DNA from: Tabrizicola fusiformis
Lineage (GTDB): Bacteria > Pseudomonadota > Alphaproteobacteria > Rhodobacterales > Rhodobacteraceae
Length of the DNA: 64,000 nt
Direction of reading: 5' to 3'
Assembly (NCBI RefSeq): GCF_013328815.1
Contig: NZ_JABUHN010000003.1
Location: 62,001 to 126,000 of the forward strand
Shown: piece by piece, positions 48,572 through 56,507 of the stretch
Layout: each line of letters begins with the position of its first letter
Numbering within the stretch: position 1 is the stretch's first letter
Made by a program: the position numbers and the translations under genes
Notes under the pieces: model-generated
What the model was told of the DNA's origin: nothing
Seen by the model: only the letters and a program-made list of their open reading frames with translations
Database searches by the model: none

Positions 48572-50037
48572 CGCGGGTCGCGCAGGTGGGCGTCGCGGTG
48601 GCGGCGCAGCTTGTCGTCCGGCACCTCGGGATCGCGGCGCAACACCACCATATCGCCTTCGGTATCGACGCAGCCGCAGAATTTCAGCACCGCATGGACA
48701 TGGGCCCGCGACCAGAAGTTGGGAATGACGATCAGCGCCTGCGGATTGGCCAGAACCAGACTGGCGACGCAGGCCACGCGGTAGCGGCCATTGACCACCG
48801 CAACATCCACCGGACGTTCCTGCGCGTCGGGTGCGCGTTCGACATAGGCCAGCACCGCCTGTCGCGGCGGCGGCGTCTTCGGGGTGCCAAAGCCATCGAC
48901 TTCGACCCGCAGACTGACCGGGGTGACCTTCACCTTCGGCTCGGCGCGCAGGGCCGCGTCGGGCAGGCGGCGGCCCAGCGTGGTTTTCGACAGACACAGC
49001 ACATCGACCGCCCCGGCCCCGGTCCGCGCCACCGACAGCGCCATCATCTGCGGGCCGTAGAACAGCACGCGCCCGGCCTCGCGGCAGAGCTTGTGGATCA
49101 AGAGCGCCTCTTTCTCGGTCAGGCCCTGCTCCACCGCACCGGCAAGATAGGGGTCATCGGCGGTTTCGGCGCGGCTTTGCGGATAGCGGTCTTCGTCAAA
49201 GAACATCTCGAAGGGGAAAGGCGCACCGACCGCCTTCATCACCTTGTGAAACTCGGGCAGGCCGCGCTGGCGCGGCACCTGGCCCGGCCCGGCACCCTCT
49301 TTCGGCAGGAACCAGTGCCGCATATGCGCGCCCGGCCCGGAATAGGCCAGCAGGGTCTCGCGCGAGAAATCGGCCACCCGCTTGCGCAGCTTTTCGGTCG
49401 CCTGCCGCTTGCCGATCTCGGGCCGCTTGGACTGGAAATGCAGCACGGCCAGCGCGATCTGATGCTTGCTGCCTTCGTCGGTCCGGGCGATGTGATAGCC
49501 GTGGTCCATCCGCGTCACGGTCGAGCGGCCAAAGCAGACATGCCGTTCAGCCGCGAGGTGAAACCGATGCCCCGCGCCCAGCGCGTTGTAATACGACCCC
49601 AGCATGGTGAAATGCCCCGACAGGTCCAGCACACCCGCAATCACCTTGCGCAGCACATCGGGGCGAAAGCTGACCTGATCGGGGCGCGGTTTGCAGATCA
49701 GGAATTCGTCGCAATCCAGCGGAATGACGAAATCGCAGCCCGCCGCCTGCAGGCTGCGGATGTGATCAACCATGATCGTGTTCTTGATCTGGTAATCGGC
49801 ATTGGTCGGGAAATCGGTGTTGACGCAGATACCCCGCGCCCGGGCACCGGCAAGAATTTCAAGCGTGCGCGCATCTGTCGAACCATTGTCGAAGACATGG
49901 ATCAGGTCGGGCGTGGTCAGCCGTTCGTGATAGCGCAGCCACGAGTCCAGAAGCGGCCCCTCGTCTTTCTGCATCATCACCAGAGCCAACCGCAACTCGG
50001 CCCCGGCTTGCGCTGCGGTCTTCTTCCGTCCTGCCAT
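48568..50037 (-). CDS. Glycosyltransferase with DCDEF motif, paralogue of 39290
   Basis: 489 residues from ATG 50037 (GGAGAG upstream). It shares its whole length with the protein at 39290: MMQKDEGPLLDSWLRYHE, VFDNGSTD, DCDEFLICKP, KRQATEKLRKRV, FPFEMFFDEDRY and the C-terminal VVNGRYRVACVASL, VIPNFWSR, CGCVDTEGD. It is the only glycosyltransferase of the cluster on minus. A longer upstream frame exists but has no RBS and crosses the structured leader of ugd. The donor and acceptor are unknown; the pair may add different residues to the same glycan. Confidence 0.8.
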   Translation of the reverse strand: MAGRKKTAAQAGAELRLALVMMQKDEGPLLDSWLRYHERLTTPDLIHVFDNGSTDARTLEILAGARARGICVNTDFPTNADYQIKNTIMVDHIRSLQAAGCDFVIPLDCDEFLICKPRPDQVSFRPDVLRKVIAGVLDLSGHFTMLGSYYNALGAGHRFHLAAERHVCFGRSTVTRMDHGYHIARTDEGSKHQIALAVLHFQSKRPEIGKRQATEKLRKRVADFSRETLLAYSGPGAHMRHWFLPKEGAGPGQVPRQRGLPEFHKVMKAVGAPFPFEMFFDEDRYPQSRAETADDPYLAGAVEQGLTEKEALLIHKLCREAGRVLFYGPQMMALSVARTGAGAVDVLCLSKTTLGRRLPDAALRAEPKVKVTPVSLRVEVDGFGTPKTPPPRQAVLAYVERAPDAQERPVDVAVVNGRYRVACVASLVLANPQALIVIPNFWSRAHVHAVLKFCGCVDTEGDMVVLRRDPEVPDDKLRRHRDAHLRDPR

Positions 50038-50343
50038 CGCTTCTCTCCGGGAACCCGTCCCAAGGCGGCTTGACGCCGCCGCCCCGGCCCTGCCGGGCCC
50101 TTTGGCTCTGTCTGCCATCTGCGGCAGGGCAAGTCCACCTTGGGGGCGGCACAGGCGGAATTCCCGACCCCGGCACACCGCGTTCTGCCCATCAAAGGGC
50201 AATCTGCCTGCCCCAAGGCGGGCAATCGCTTTGCTGCAGGTGCAAAACCCGCCGCCCGCGAAGATCAGCATTTGCCTTTCTTCCCCCAGATGCGCCATAT
50301 CGGGCCTGATCGCAGCAGATCGGAAGTGCCGGAGCATTTGAAC
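50038..50343. promoter_or_regulatory. 306-bp divergent region with tandem stem-loops upstream of ugd
   Basis: No credible gene. Four stem-loops stand in line: GGCGGC/GCCGCC (50064-50080), GGCCC/GGGCC (50086-50099, followed by CTTT), TGCCC/GGGCA (50186-50201) and GCCTGCC/GGCGGGC (50206-50223). GGGCAATC occurs twice (50197, 50220). It may be a structured 5' leader for ugd. Confidence 0.45.
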
Positions 50344-51510
50344 ATGAAGATTGCCGTCGCAGGTTTGGGATATGTGGGTCTGTCCAACGCAGTGCTGCTG
50401 TCGCAGCACCATCCCGTGGTTGCCGTGGACATTACGGCCGAACGGGTGGCAATGGTGAATGCCGGAAAATGCCCCATCGTGGATGCCGAGCTGGAAAGCT
50501 ATCTCGCCCGCGGCGGGCTGCATCTGACGGCTACAACCGATGGCCCCGCCGCATGGCGCGATGCCGATTTCGTCATTGTGGCCACGCCGACCAACTATGA
50601 CCCGCAAAGCAACTATTTCGACACCTCCAGCGTCGAGACGGTCATCCGGCAGGTGATCGCGGTCAACCGTCAGGCGACCATCGTGATCAAATCCACCATT
50701 CCGGTCGGCTATGTGGCGCATATCCGCGCCGAGCTGGCCACCGATCAGGTGATCTTCAGCCCCGAGTTCCTGCGCGAGGGCAAGGCGCTGCATGACAACC
50801 TCTACCCCTCGCGCATCATCGTGGGCGAACAGTCCGAACGCGCCCGGCGCTTTGCCGACCTGCTGCTGGAAGGGGCGATCAAGAAGGATGTCGAGGTGCT
50901 GTTCACCGACCCGTCCGAGGCCGAGGCGATCAAGCTTTTCGCCAATACCTTCCTTGCCATGCGCGTCGCCTTCTTCAACGAGCTGGACAGCTATGCCCTG
51001 TCGCGTGGCCTTGAAAGCCGTCAGATCATCGACGGGGTCTGCCTTGATCCGCGGATCGGCGGGCATTACAACAACCCGTCCTTCGGCTATGGCGGTTATT
51101 GCCTGCCCAAGGATACCAAGCAGCTTCTGGCGAATTACTCGGAAGTGCCGCAGAACCTGATTGCGGCCATCGTCGATGCCAACCGCACCCGCAAGGATTA
51201 CCTCGCCCAGCAGATCATCGCCAAGGCGCCCAAGGTGGTGGGGGTCTACCGGCTGGTGATGAAGGCCGGATCGGACAACTTCCGCCAAAGCTCGATCCAG
51301 GGCATCATGAAGCGGATCAAGGCCAAGGGCATCGAGGTGGTGGTCTATGAACCCGCGCTGGCCGAAGACAGTTTCTTTGGCTCGCGGGTCGAGCGGGATG
51401 CGGCGGCCTTCAAGGCCACCTGCGACCTGATTATCGCCAACCGCCGCACCCCCGATCTGGACGATGTGGCAGATAAGGTCTTTACCCGGGATCTGTTTGG
51501 AGCCGATTGA
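50344..51510 (+). CDS. ugd: UDP-glucose 6-dehydrogenase
   Basis: Oxidises UDP-glucose to UDP-glucuronate with two NAD+. 388 residues. NAD-binding motif [19 protein letters not shown] at the N terminus. The middle has [23 protein letters not shown], and the catalytic Cys253 sits in [15 protein letters not shown]-terminal UDP-binding domain follows ([15 protein letters not shown]). It is followed directly by an epimerase gene; together they would supply UDP-glucuronate and UDP-galacturonate to the glycosyltransferases. Confidence 0.94.
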   Translation: MKIAVAGLGYVGLSNAVLLSQHHPVVAVDITAERVAMVNAGKCPIVDAELESYLARGGLHLTATTDGPAAWRDADFVIVATPTNYDPQSNYFDTSSVETVIRQVIAVNRQATIVIKSTIPVGYVAHIRAELATDQVIFSPEFLREGKALHDNLYPSRIIVGEQSERARRFADLLLEGAIKKDVEVLFTDPSEAEAIKLFANTFLAMRVAFFNELDSYALSRGLESRQIIDGVCLDPRIGGHYNNPSFGYGGYCLPKDTKQLLANYSEVPQNLIAAIVDANRTRKDYLAQQIIAKAPKVVGVYRLVMKAGSDNFRQSSIQGIMKRIKAKGIEVVVYEPALAEDSFFGSRVERDAAAFKATCDLIIANRRTPDLDDVADKVFTRDLFGAD

Positions 51511-51512
51511 GA

Positions 51513-52526
51513 ATGCGCACCGCCCTTGTCACCGGATCGGCCGGATTCATCGGGTTCCACCTGTGCCAGCGGCTGCTGGCGGATGGCTTTCGCGTGGTCG
51601 GCATCGACAATCTGTCGGATTACTACGATGTCGCCCTGAAAGAGCGCCGTCAGGCCATGCTCTTGCAATCACCCGCATTTTCGGTGGTCAATGACGATGT
51701 GCAGACGCCGGGCCGCCTGATGGCCCTGTTCGCCGAACACCGCCCCGATGTGGTGGTGCATCTGGCGGCACAGGCAGGCGTGCGCTATTCCATCGAGAAC
51801 CCGCGCAGCTATCTGGACAGCAACATCACCGGCACGTTCGAGCTGCTGGAGGCCGCCCGCGCCTGGCCGCCCGCGCATATGCTGCTCGCGTCCACCTCTT
51901 CGGCCTTTGGTGCCAATACCAAGATGCCCTATGCCGAAACCGACCGCGCCGACCATCAGATGTCCTTCTATGCCGCGACCAAGAAGGCGAATGAAGGCAT
52001 GGCGCACAGCTATGCCCATCTCTTCGATCTGCCGGTGACGATGTTCCGGTTCTTTACCGTCTATGGCCCCTGGGGGCGGCCGGACATGGCGCTGTTCAAA
52101 TTCACCAAGGCGATTTTGGCCGGGGAACCGATTGACGTCTACAACTATGGCGACATGAAGCGCGACTTCACCTATGTCACCGATCTGGTCGAGGCGATCC
52201 GTCTTCTGATCGACACCCCGCCGCAGCGCCCGGCTGATGGCATCGTGCCCGAAGGCGACAGCCTGTCGCCGGTGGCACCGTGGCGTGTGGTTAACATCGG
52301 CAATTCCGATGCGGTGCAACTGACCGATTTCATCGCCGCCATCGAAGAGGCAACCGGCCTGACCGCCACCCGCAACCTGATGCCGATGCAGGCGGGCGAT
52401 GTGCCCGCGACATGGGCCAATGCCGACCTTTTGCGCAAACTGACCGGCTATAGCCCGCGCACCGATGTGCGCGAAGGTGTGCGGGCCTTTGTGGACTGGT
52501 ATCGGGACTATTACCGCACGAACTGA
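51513..52526 (+). CDS. NAD-dependent epimerase, probable UDP-glucuronate 4-epimerase
   Basis: Extended short-chain dehydrogenase, 337 residues from ATG 51513, 2 nt after ugd. N-terminal NAD motif TGSAGFIGFHLC; catalytic Ser/Tyr/Lys in STSSAFG and SFYAATKKANE. The segments FFTVYGPWGRPDMALFKFTKAI and YNYGDMKRDFTYVTDLVEAI are typical of the UDP-glucuronate 4-epimerase (LpsL/Cap1J) branch. UDP-galacturonate is the expected product; other UDP-sugar epimerase activity cannot be excluded. Confidence 0.88.
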   Translation: MRTALVTGSAGFIGFHLCQRLLADGFRVVGIDNLSDYYDVALKERRQAMLLQSPAFSVVNDDVQTPGRLMALFAEHRPDVVVHLAAQAGVRYSIENPRSYLDSNITGTFELLEAARAWPPAHMLLASTSSAFGANTKMPYAETDRADHQMSFYAATKKANEGMAHSYAHLFDLPVTMFRFFTVYGPWGRPDMALFKFTKAILAGEPIDVYNYGDMKRDFTYVTDLVEAIRLLIDTPPQRPADGIVPEGDSLSPVAPWRVVNIGNSDAVQLTDFIAAIEEATGLTATRNLMPMQAGDVPATWANADLLRKLTGYSPRTDVREGVRAFVDWYRDYYRTN

Positions 52527-52656
52527 GCGCCCGGGTGCGGCGGGCTCGCCCCTTGTCAAGCTGCGGCAAGGGTGGTTACCTCAATTCGGCAGGCAGCGCA
52601 GCGGTTTGCGCCGGGCATTCCGGCGCCCGACGGGGCGGTGCAAAAGGGGTAAGTCG

Positions 52657-53433
52657 GTGCCAAGCAATGTCGTGGTTTTCGGGCACAGCCATGTCTGGTC
52701 GTTTCGCCGGGCCATCGGCCTTGGCATTCCGCAGACCGAAGGGTTCACCTTCGAGGCCCCGCTTTGCGGCACCAAGGAAATGCCCGGCCCGATCGTGCTG
52801 CGCGATCTGCGCGGGCGGCCGCAACTGACCGCCACGCTGGCGGCGCTGCTGTTGCGGGGGGCAAGTGCCCCGAACCTTGAGGACACCTGGCTGCTGAGTG
52901 CGGTGCAGGGCAATCATTACAACCAGATGGGCATGTTGTCGCCTGACGGGCCCTTCGACTTCGTTCTGGAGGAACGGCAGGATCTGGCCGGGCTGCCCGG
53001 GGCGGCCATGCTGCCCACGGCGGCGGTCCGGGCCGCGCTGCGCGACACGATGGACGAAATCCCCGATTATCTGAAGGTCTTGGGCAAATGGCGCCCGCCG
53101 GCGCGCACCCTTATCGCCGGGCCACCGCCACCCGGCGAAAGCGAGGCCCCCCTCATCGAGGCGCAGGCCAGCCTTGCCACCCGCCATCCGGTGACCGCCG
53201 CCCCGGTGCGGCTGAAGCTCTGGCATCTGCAAAACGCGCTTTACCGTGATCTTTGCCGCCAGAACGGCATGATCTTCGTGCCGGGCGATATTGCCGGGAC
53301 GCAGGACGAGACCGGCTATCTCAAGCCCGAATATGTCAAGGACAGTGTCCATGCCACACATGAATGGGCCATGCTTTACCTGCAGAAAGTGGCAGGCGTG
53401 ATCCGCGCCCGCAAGGAGGGCCGCAATGTCTGA
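52657..53433 (+). CDS. SGNH-hydrolase-like protein
   Basis: 258 residues from GTG 52657, with AGGGG seven bases upstream. The N terminus reads NVVVFGHSHVWSF, a block-I-like GHSH with Ser11, and the C terminus has DSVHATHEWA with Asp229 and His232 in block-V spacing. This suggests an SGNH/GDSL-like esterase or acyltransferase; the oxyanion blocks in between are not obvious. Its end overlaps the GSCFA gene by 8 nt, so the two are probably produced together. No signal peptide. Confidence 0.62.
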   Translation: MPSNVVVFGHSHVWSFRRAIGLGIPQTEGFTFEAPLCGTKEMPGPIVLRDLRGRPQLTATLAALLLRGASAPNLEDTWLLSAVQGNHYNQMGMLSPDGPFDFVLEERQDLAGLPGAAMLPTAAVRAALRDTMDEIPDYLKVLGKWRPPARTLIAGPPPPGESEAPLIEAQASLATRHPVTAAPVRLKLWHLQNALYRDLCRQNGMIFVPGDIAGTQDETGYLKPEYVKDSVHATHEWAMLYLQKVAGVIRARKEGRNV

Positions 53434-54565
53434 ACCCGGCAAGGCGGTTCCCTGCCCCTACAAAAGCCTGCCCGGCCATGCCTATTGGCGCCGCGGCGTG
53501 TCTGCGGTGGCGCCCGATCAGATCGACCCGGTGGTCGCCCCCCGCTTTACCATCACCGCCGCCGACAAGGTGGCCACCGCCGGAAGCTGCTTTGCCCAGC
53601 ATATCGCGCGGTATATCCGCAACGGCGGCGGCAGCTATTTCGTGACCGAACCGGGCCATCCCATTCTGGGGGCCGAACGGCTGGCGGAATACAATTACGG
53701 CACCTTCTCGGCCCGTTTCGGCAATCTTTATACCGTGCGCCAGTTGCTGCAAATGCTGCAACGGGCCTATGGGCTGCGCACCCCGCTGGACGATGTCTGG
53801 ATTGAGCGGGACGGCAGCCTGACCGACCCGTTCCGCCCCTTCATCCAGCCCGGCGGTTTTGCCTGCGCCGCCGAGTTCGCCGCCGACCGGGCACAGCATT
53901 ACGCCGCCATCCGCCGCATGGTCGAAGAGTCGGATGTCTTCGTCTTCACCCTTGGCCTGACCGAAGCCTGGGAGAATGCGCAGGATGGCACGGTCTATGC
54001 CATCTGCCCCGGCTGCGGCGCGGGAACCCACCATGAGGGCGAAAGCCGCTTTCACAACTTTTCGGTGACCGAAGTGACCGAAGACCTGCATCAGGTCGTG
54101 GCCTTCCTGCGCGCCCGCAATCCGGCGCTGCGGGTATTGCTGACCGTCTCGCCTGTGCCGCTGATCGCCACCTTCTCGGGTCAGCATGTGCTTGCGGCCA
54201 CCACCTATTCCAAATCGGTGCTGCGGGTCGCGGCGCAGATGATGACAGATACATATGATTTCGTTGACTATTTCCCGTCATACGAAATCATCACCGCCGC
54301 CTTTTCGCGCGGGGCCTATTTCGCCGAAGACCTGCGCGAGGTTGAAGAGATCGGCGTTGCCCATGCGATGCGCACCTTCTTCCGGCATTACTGCACCGGC
54401 TTCGCTCCGGCGGACACCACCGCCCCCTCCCCACCCCCGGCCCCTGCCCCCTCCGCTGCGGCCAAACCGGAAAGCGTCTCGTCCCGCCTCAGCAGCGTGA
54501 TCTGCGACGAAGAGCGGCTGATTGACGCTGTGGAAGAGAAGCCACGCGGCACCGTCAAAGGGTGA
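53426..54565 (+). CDS. GSCFA-domain protein
   Basis: 379 residues. The diagnostic motif AGSCFAQHIARYIRNGG (Gly53, Ser54, Cys55, Phe56, Ala57) is followed by EYNYGTFSARFGNLYT, FVFTLGLTEAWEN and LLTVSPVPLIATFSGQHVLAATTYSKSVLR. GSCFA proteins are relatives of SGNH hydrolases often found in polysaccharide clusters, so an acyl-ester role is plausible. The C-terminal 50 residues are Pro/Ala-rich and probably disordered. It is coupled to the SGNH-like gene upstream. Confidence 0.82.
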   Translation: MSEPGKAVPCPYKSLPGHAYWRRGVSAVAPDQIDPVVAPRFTITAADKVATAGSCFAQHIARYIRNGGGSYFVTEPGHPILGAERLAEYNYGTFSARFGNLYTVRQLLQMLQRAYGLRTPLDDVWIERDGSLTDPFRPFIQPGGFACAAEFAADRAQHYAAIRRMVEESDVFVFTLGLTEAWENAQDGTVYAICPGCGAGTHHEGESRFHNFSVTEVTEDLHQVVAFLRARNPALRVLLTVSPVPLIATFSGQHVLAATTYSKSVLRVAAQMMTDTYDFVDYFPSYEIITAAFSRGAYFAEDLREVEEIGVAHAMRTFFRHYCTGFAPADTTAPSPPPAPAPSAAAKPESVSSRLSSVICDEERLIDAVEEKPRGTVKG

Positions 54566-54645
54566 TTGCAACTTCCGCGCCGCACGGGCAGAACGGGAGA
54601 GTAAATTGTTGACGGTTTTGTGCCAGTCACGCTGAGGGAGGCGAC

Positions 54646-55407
54646 ATGAACGCAAAGGTCGAGCGGGGAGCCGTCGTCGTTGTCAATCTGGATTCCGATG
54701 GCGACAGGCTGGCGCGGCTGACACCCGACCCGGCCCTGCAGGACATGCGCTTCATCCGTGTCTCGGCCATCCGCGGCGCCTCGATCGCGCGGGCGGTGGC
54801 GGGTTTCATCCCCGGCGCCGACACCTCGCGCCCCGGCACGCTGGGCTGCTTTCTCAGCCATGTGCGCGCCTGGGAGACCATTCTGGACGAGGGGCTGGAC
54901 GGCGCGATCATTCTGGAAGACGACGTGATCCTTGTCCGCCCGCTGGCCGAATGCCATGCGCTGGCCAAGGCGCAGGGCGTCGATATGGTGTTCGTGAACA
55001 ACCGCATGGCGCTGACCCAACCTTCGGACGAGGCGCAGGCCGACAATGAGGGGTTTTGCAGCGTGGTTGATGCCATTCTGGCGCGCAAGGATCTGAACCT
55101 GCTCGCCTGTGGTTTTGACGGCTATTACCTCAGCCGCGAAGGCGCGCGCCGCCTGATCGAGGTGGTGGCCAGCACCGGCGTCAGCTTTGACGTGGACTGG
55201 TTCGGGCTTTATGCCTGTCTGGGCCGCAGCGGCCTGTCGCATATCACCGCCAACCGCACCTTTCACCGCAAGCTGATGCAGATCGGCACCTTCTATGATC
55301 TGGCGGCGCCTGTGTTGACATCGGCCGTGCTGAAGGTTGCGGCGGTGCTGCACTCGGGCGTGCCCAGTTCGCGCATCCGCGAGGACAAGGCTGCCGCCCC
55401 CACCTGA
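54646..55407 (+). CDS. Glycosyltransferase family 25 protein
   Basis: 253 residues, LPS/glycan glycosyltransferase of the LgtB/LpsA family. The hallmark GCFLSHVRAWETILDEGLDG followed by AIILEDDVIL (the EDD metal-binding motif) is clear, with FDGYYLSREGARRL further on. Start ATG 54646 follows GGGAGG. It is the last gene of the glycan cluster; its stop is 3 bp from the convergent dctP stop. Transfer of galactose or a related sugar is typical of the family. Confidence 0.87.
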   Translation: MNAKVERGAVVVVNLDSDGDRLARLTPDPALQDMRFIRVSAIRGASIARAVAGFIPGADTSRPGTLGCFLSHVRAWETILDEGLDGAIILEDDVILVRPLAECHALAKAQGVDMVFVNNRMALTQPSDEAQADNEGFCSVVDAILARKDLNLLACGFDGYYLSREGARRLIEVVASTGVSFDVDWFGLYACLGRSGLSHITANRTFHRKLMQIGTFYDLAAPVLTSAVLKVAAVLHSGVPSSRIREDKAAAPT

Positions 55408-55410
55408 GCG

Positions 55411-56406
55411 CTACCCCCCGCTGGCGGCGCGGACGGCAGCCAGCGTTCCGGCGCCGATCCGGTCGGCCATCGCATCCTGCACCGGCAAGAGGGCGGCCAT
55501 CCATGCGGCCCGCTCCGTCTCGGTCAGTTCGTGAAACTCGGTGGTGCCGGCGGCGCGCATCGCGGCAAGGGCGGCATCATTCTCGCCCTTGGCGATGCTG
55601 TTGCCGTAATCCGTCGCCTCGGCCATCGCGCGTTCCAGCGCCGCGCGCAGATCGTCGGGCAACTCGTCCCAGAATTTGCTGTTCACGATCACCGCATAGC
55701 CCAGATAGCCGTGGTTCGAGATGGTGGCATAGGGCTGCACCGCGTTCATCCCTTGGGTATACATGTTCGACGGCGTATTCTCGGCCCCATCCACCAGACC
55801 GGCCCGAAGCGCCTGTTCCACCTCGGAAAACGCCATGACCTGCGGCACGGCCCCCAAGGCTGCCATCTGCGCTTCCAGCACGCGCGATGCCTGAATCCGC
55901 ATCCTCAGCCCGCGGAAATCGGCGGGCATCCGCAAGGGGCGGTTGGCCGACATGATCTTGAATCCATTGTCCCAATAGGCCAGCCCGGTGATGCCCTTGT
56001 CCTCAAGCCGGGCCAAAAGGTCTTTGCCGACCGGCCCCATGGTGACGGCATGCAGCGCCTGATAGTCGCGGAAGATGAAGGGCAGGTCGAACACCTCGAA
56101 ATCGGGCACGCCCAGCGGGCCGAACTTGGCGAGTGAGGGGGCAAGCATCTGCACCGCGCCCAATTGCAGCGCTTCAAGCTCTTCCTTGTCCTTGTAAAGC
56201 TGGCTGTTGGGGAAGACCTGCACATCGACCGCCCCATCGGTATAGCGTTCGGCAAGTTCCTCGAACCGGGCGGCGGCCTTGCCCTTGGGGGTATCGGGCG
56301 CCACGACATGGCTGAACTTGATCACAACCGGCTGCCCGAGCGCGGGCAAGGCCAAAAGGCCCGCAACGATCGCCGCCAGCACGGCCACCCGGTTTCCCAC
56401 CCGCAT
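55411..56406 (-). CDS. dctP: TRAP C4-dicarboxylate-binding protein DctP
   Basis: Periplasmic binding protein of the classic DctP family, 331 residues with signal peptide (hydrophobic 8-26, then PALGQP). Family segments: IKFSHVVAPDTPKG, FPNSQLYKDKEELEALQLGAV (split as FPNSQLYKDKEE), MRIQASRVLEAQ, AENTPSNMYTQGM. ATG 56406 follows GGAGGAAGCGGGA. It is divergent from dctSR, as in Rhodobacter capsulatus, but the dctQ and dctM genes expected downstream are absent: the next gene is a convergent glycosyltransferase. It may serve TRAP permeases encoded elsewhere, or act as a sensing partner of DctS. Confidence 0.87.
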   Translation of the reverse strand: MRVGNRVAVLAAIVAGLLALPALGQPVVIKFSHVVAPDTPKGKAAARFEELAERYTDGAVDVQVFPNSQLYKDKEELEALQLGAVQMLAPSLAKFGPLGVPDFEVFDLPFIFRDYQALHAVTMGPVGKDLLARLEDKGITGLAYWDNGFKIMSANRPLRMPADFRGLRMRIQASRVLEAQMAALGAVPQVMAFSEVEQALRAGLVDGAENTPSNMYTQGMNAVQPYATISNHGYLGYAVIVNSKFWDELPDDLRAALERAMAEATDYGNSIAKGENDAALAAMRAAGTTEFHELTETERAAWMAALLPVQDAMADRIGAGTLAAVRAASGG

Positions 56407-56507
56407 TCCCGCTTCCTCCCGCCCTGCCCCTTCGGGCGGATTACATCCTTGATTGCAAGCTGTCACGCGCTGTCGCTAAGGTGACCGGCAGAGCGGGGGC
56501 GGGGCGT

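Noticed and set aside
50038-51288. Long N-terminal extension of the minus-strand glycosyltransferase
   Set aside because: It is antisense to ugd, and the ATG at 50037 has an RBS and aligns with the paralogue at 39290.
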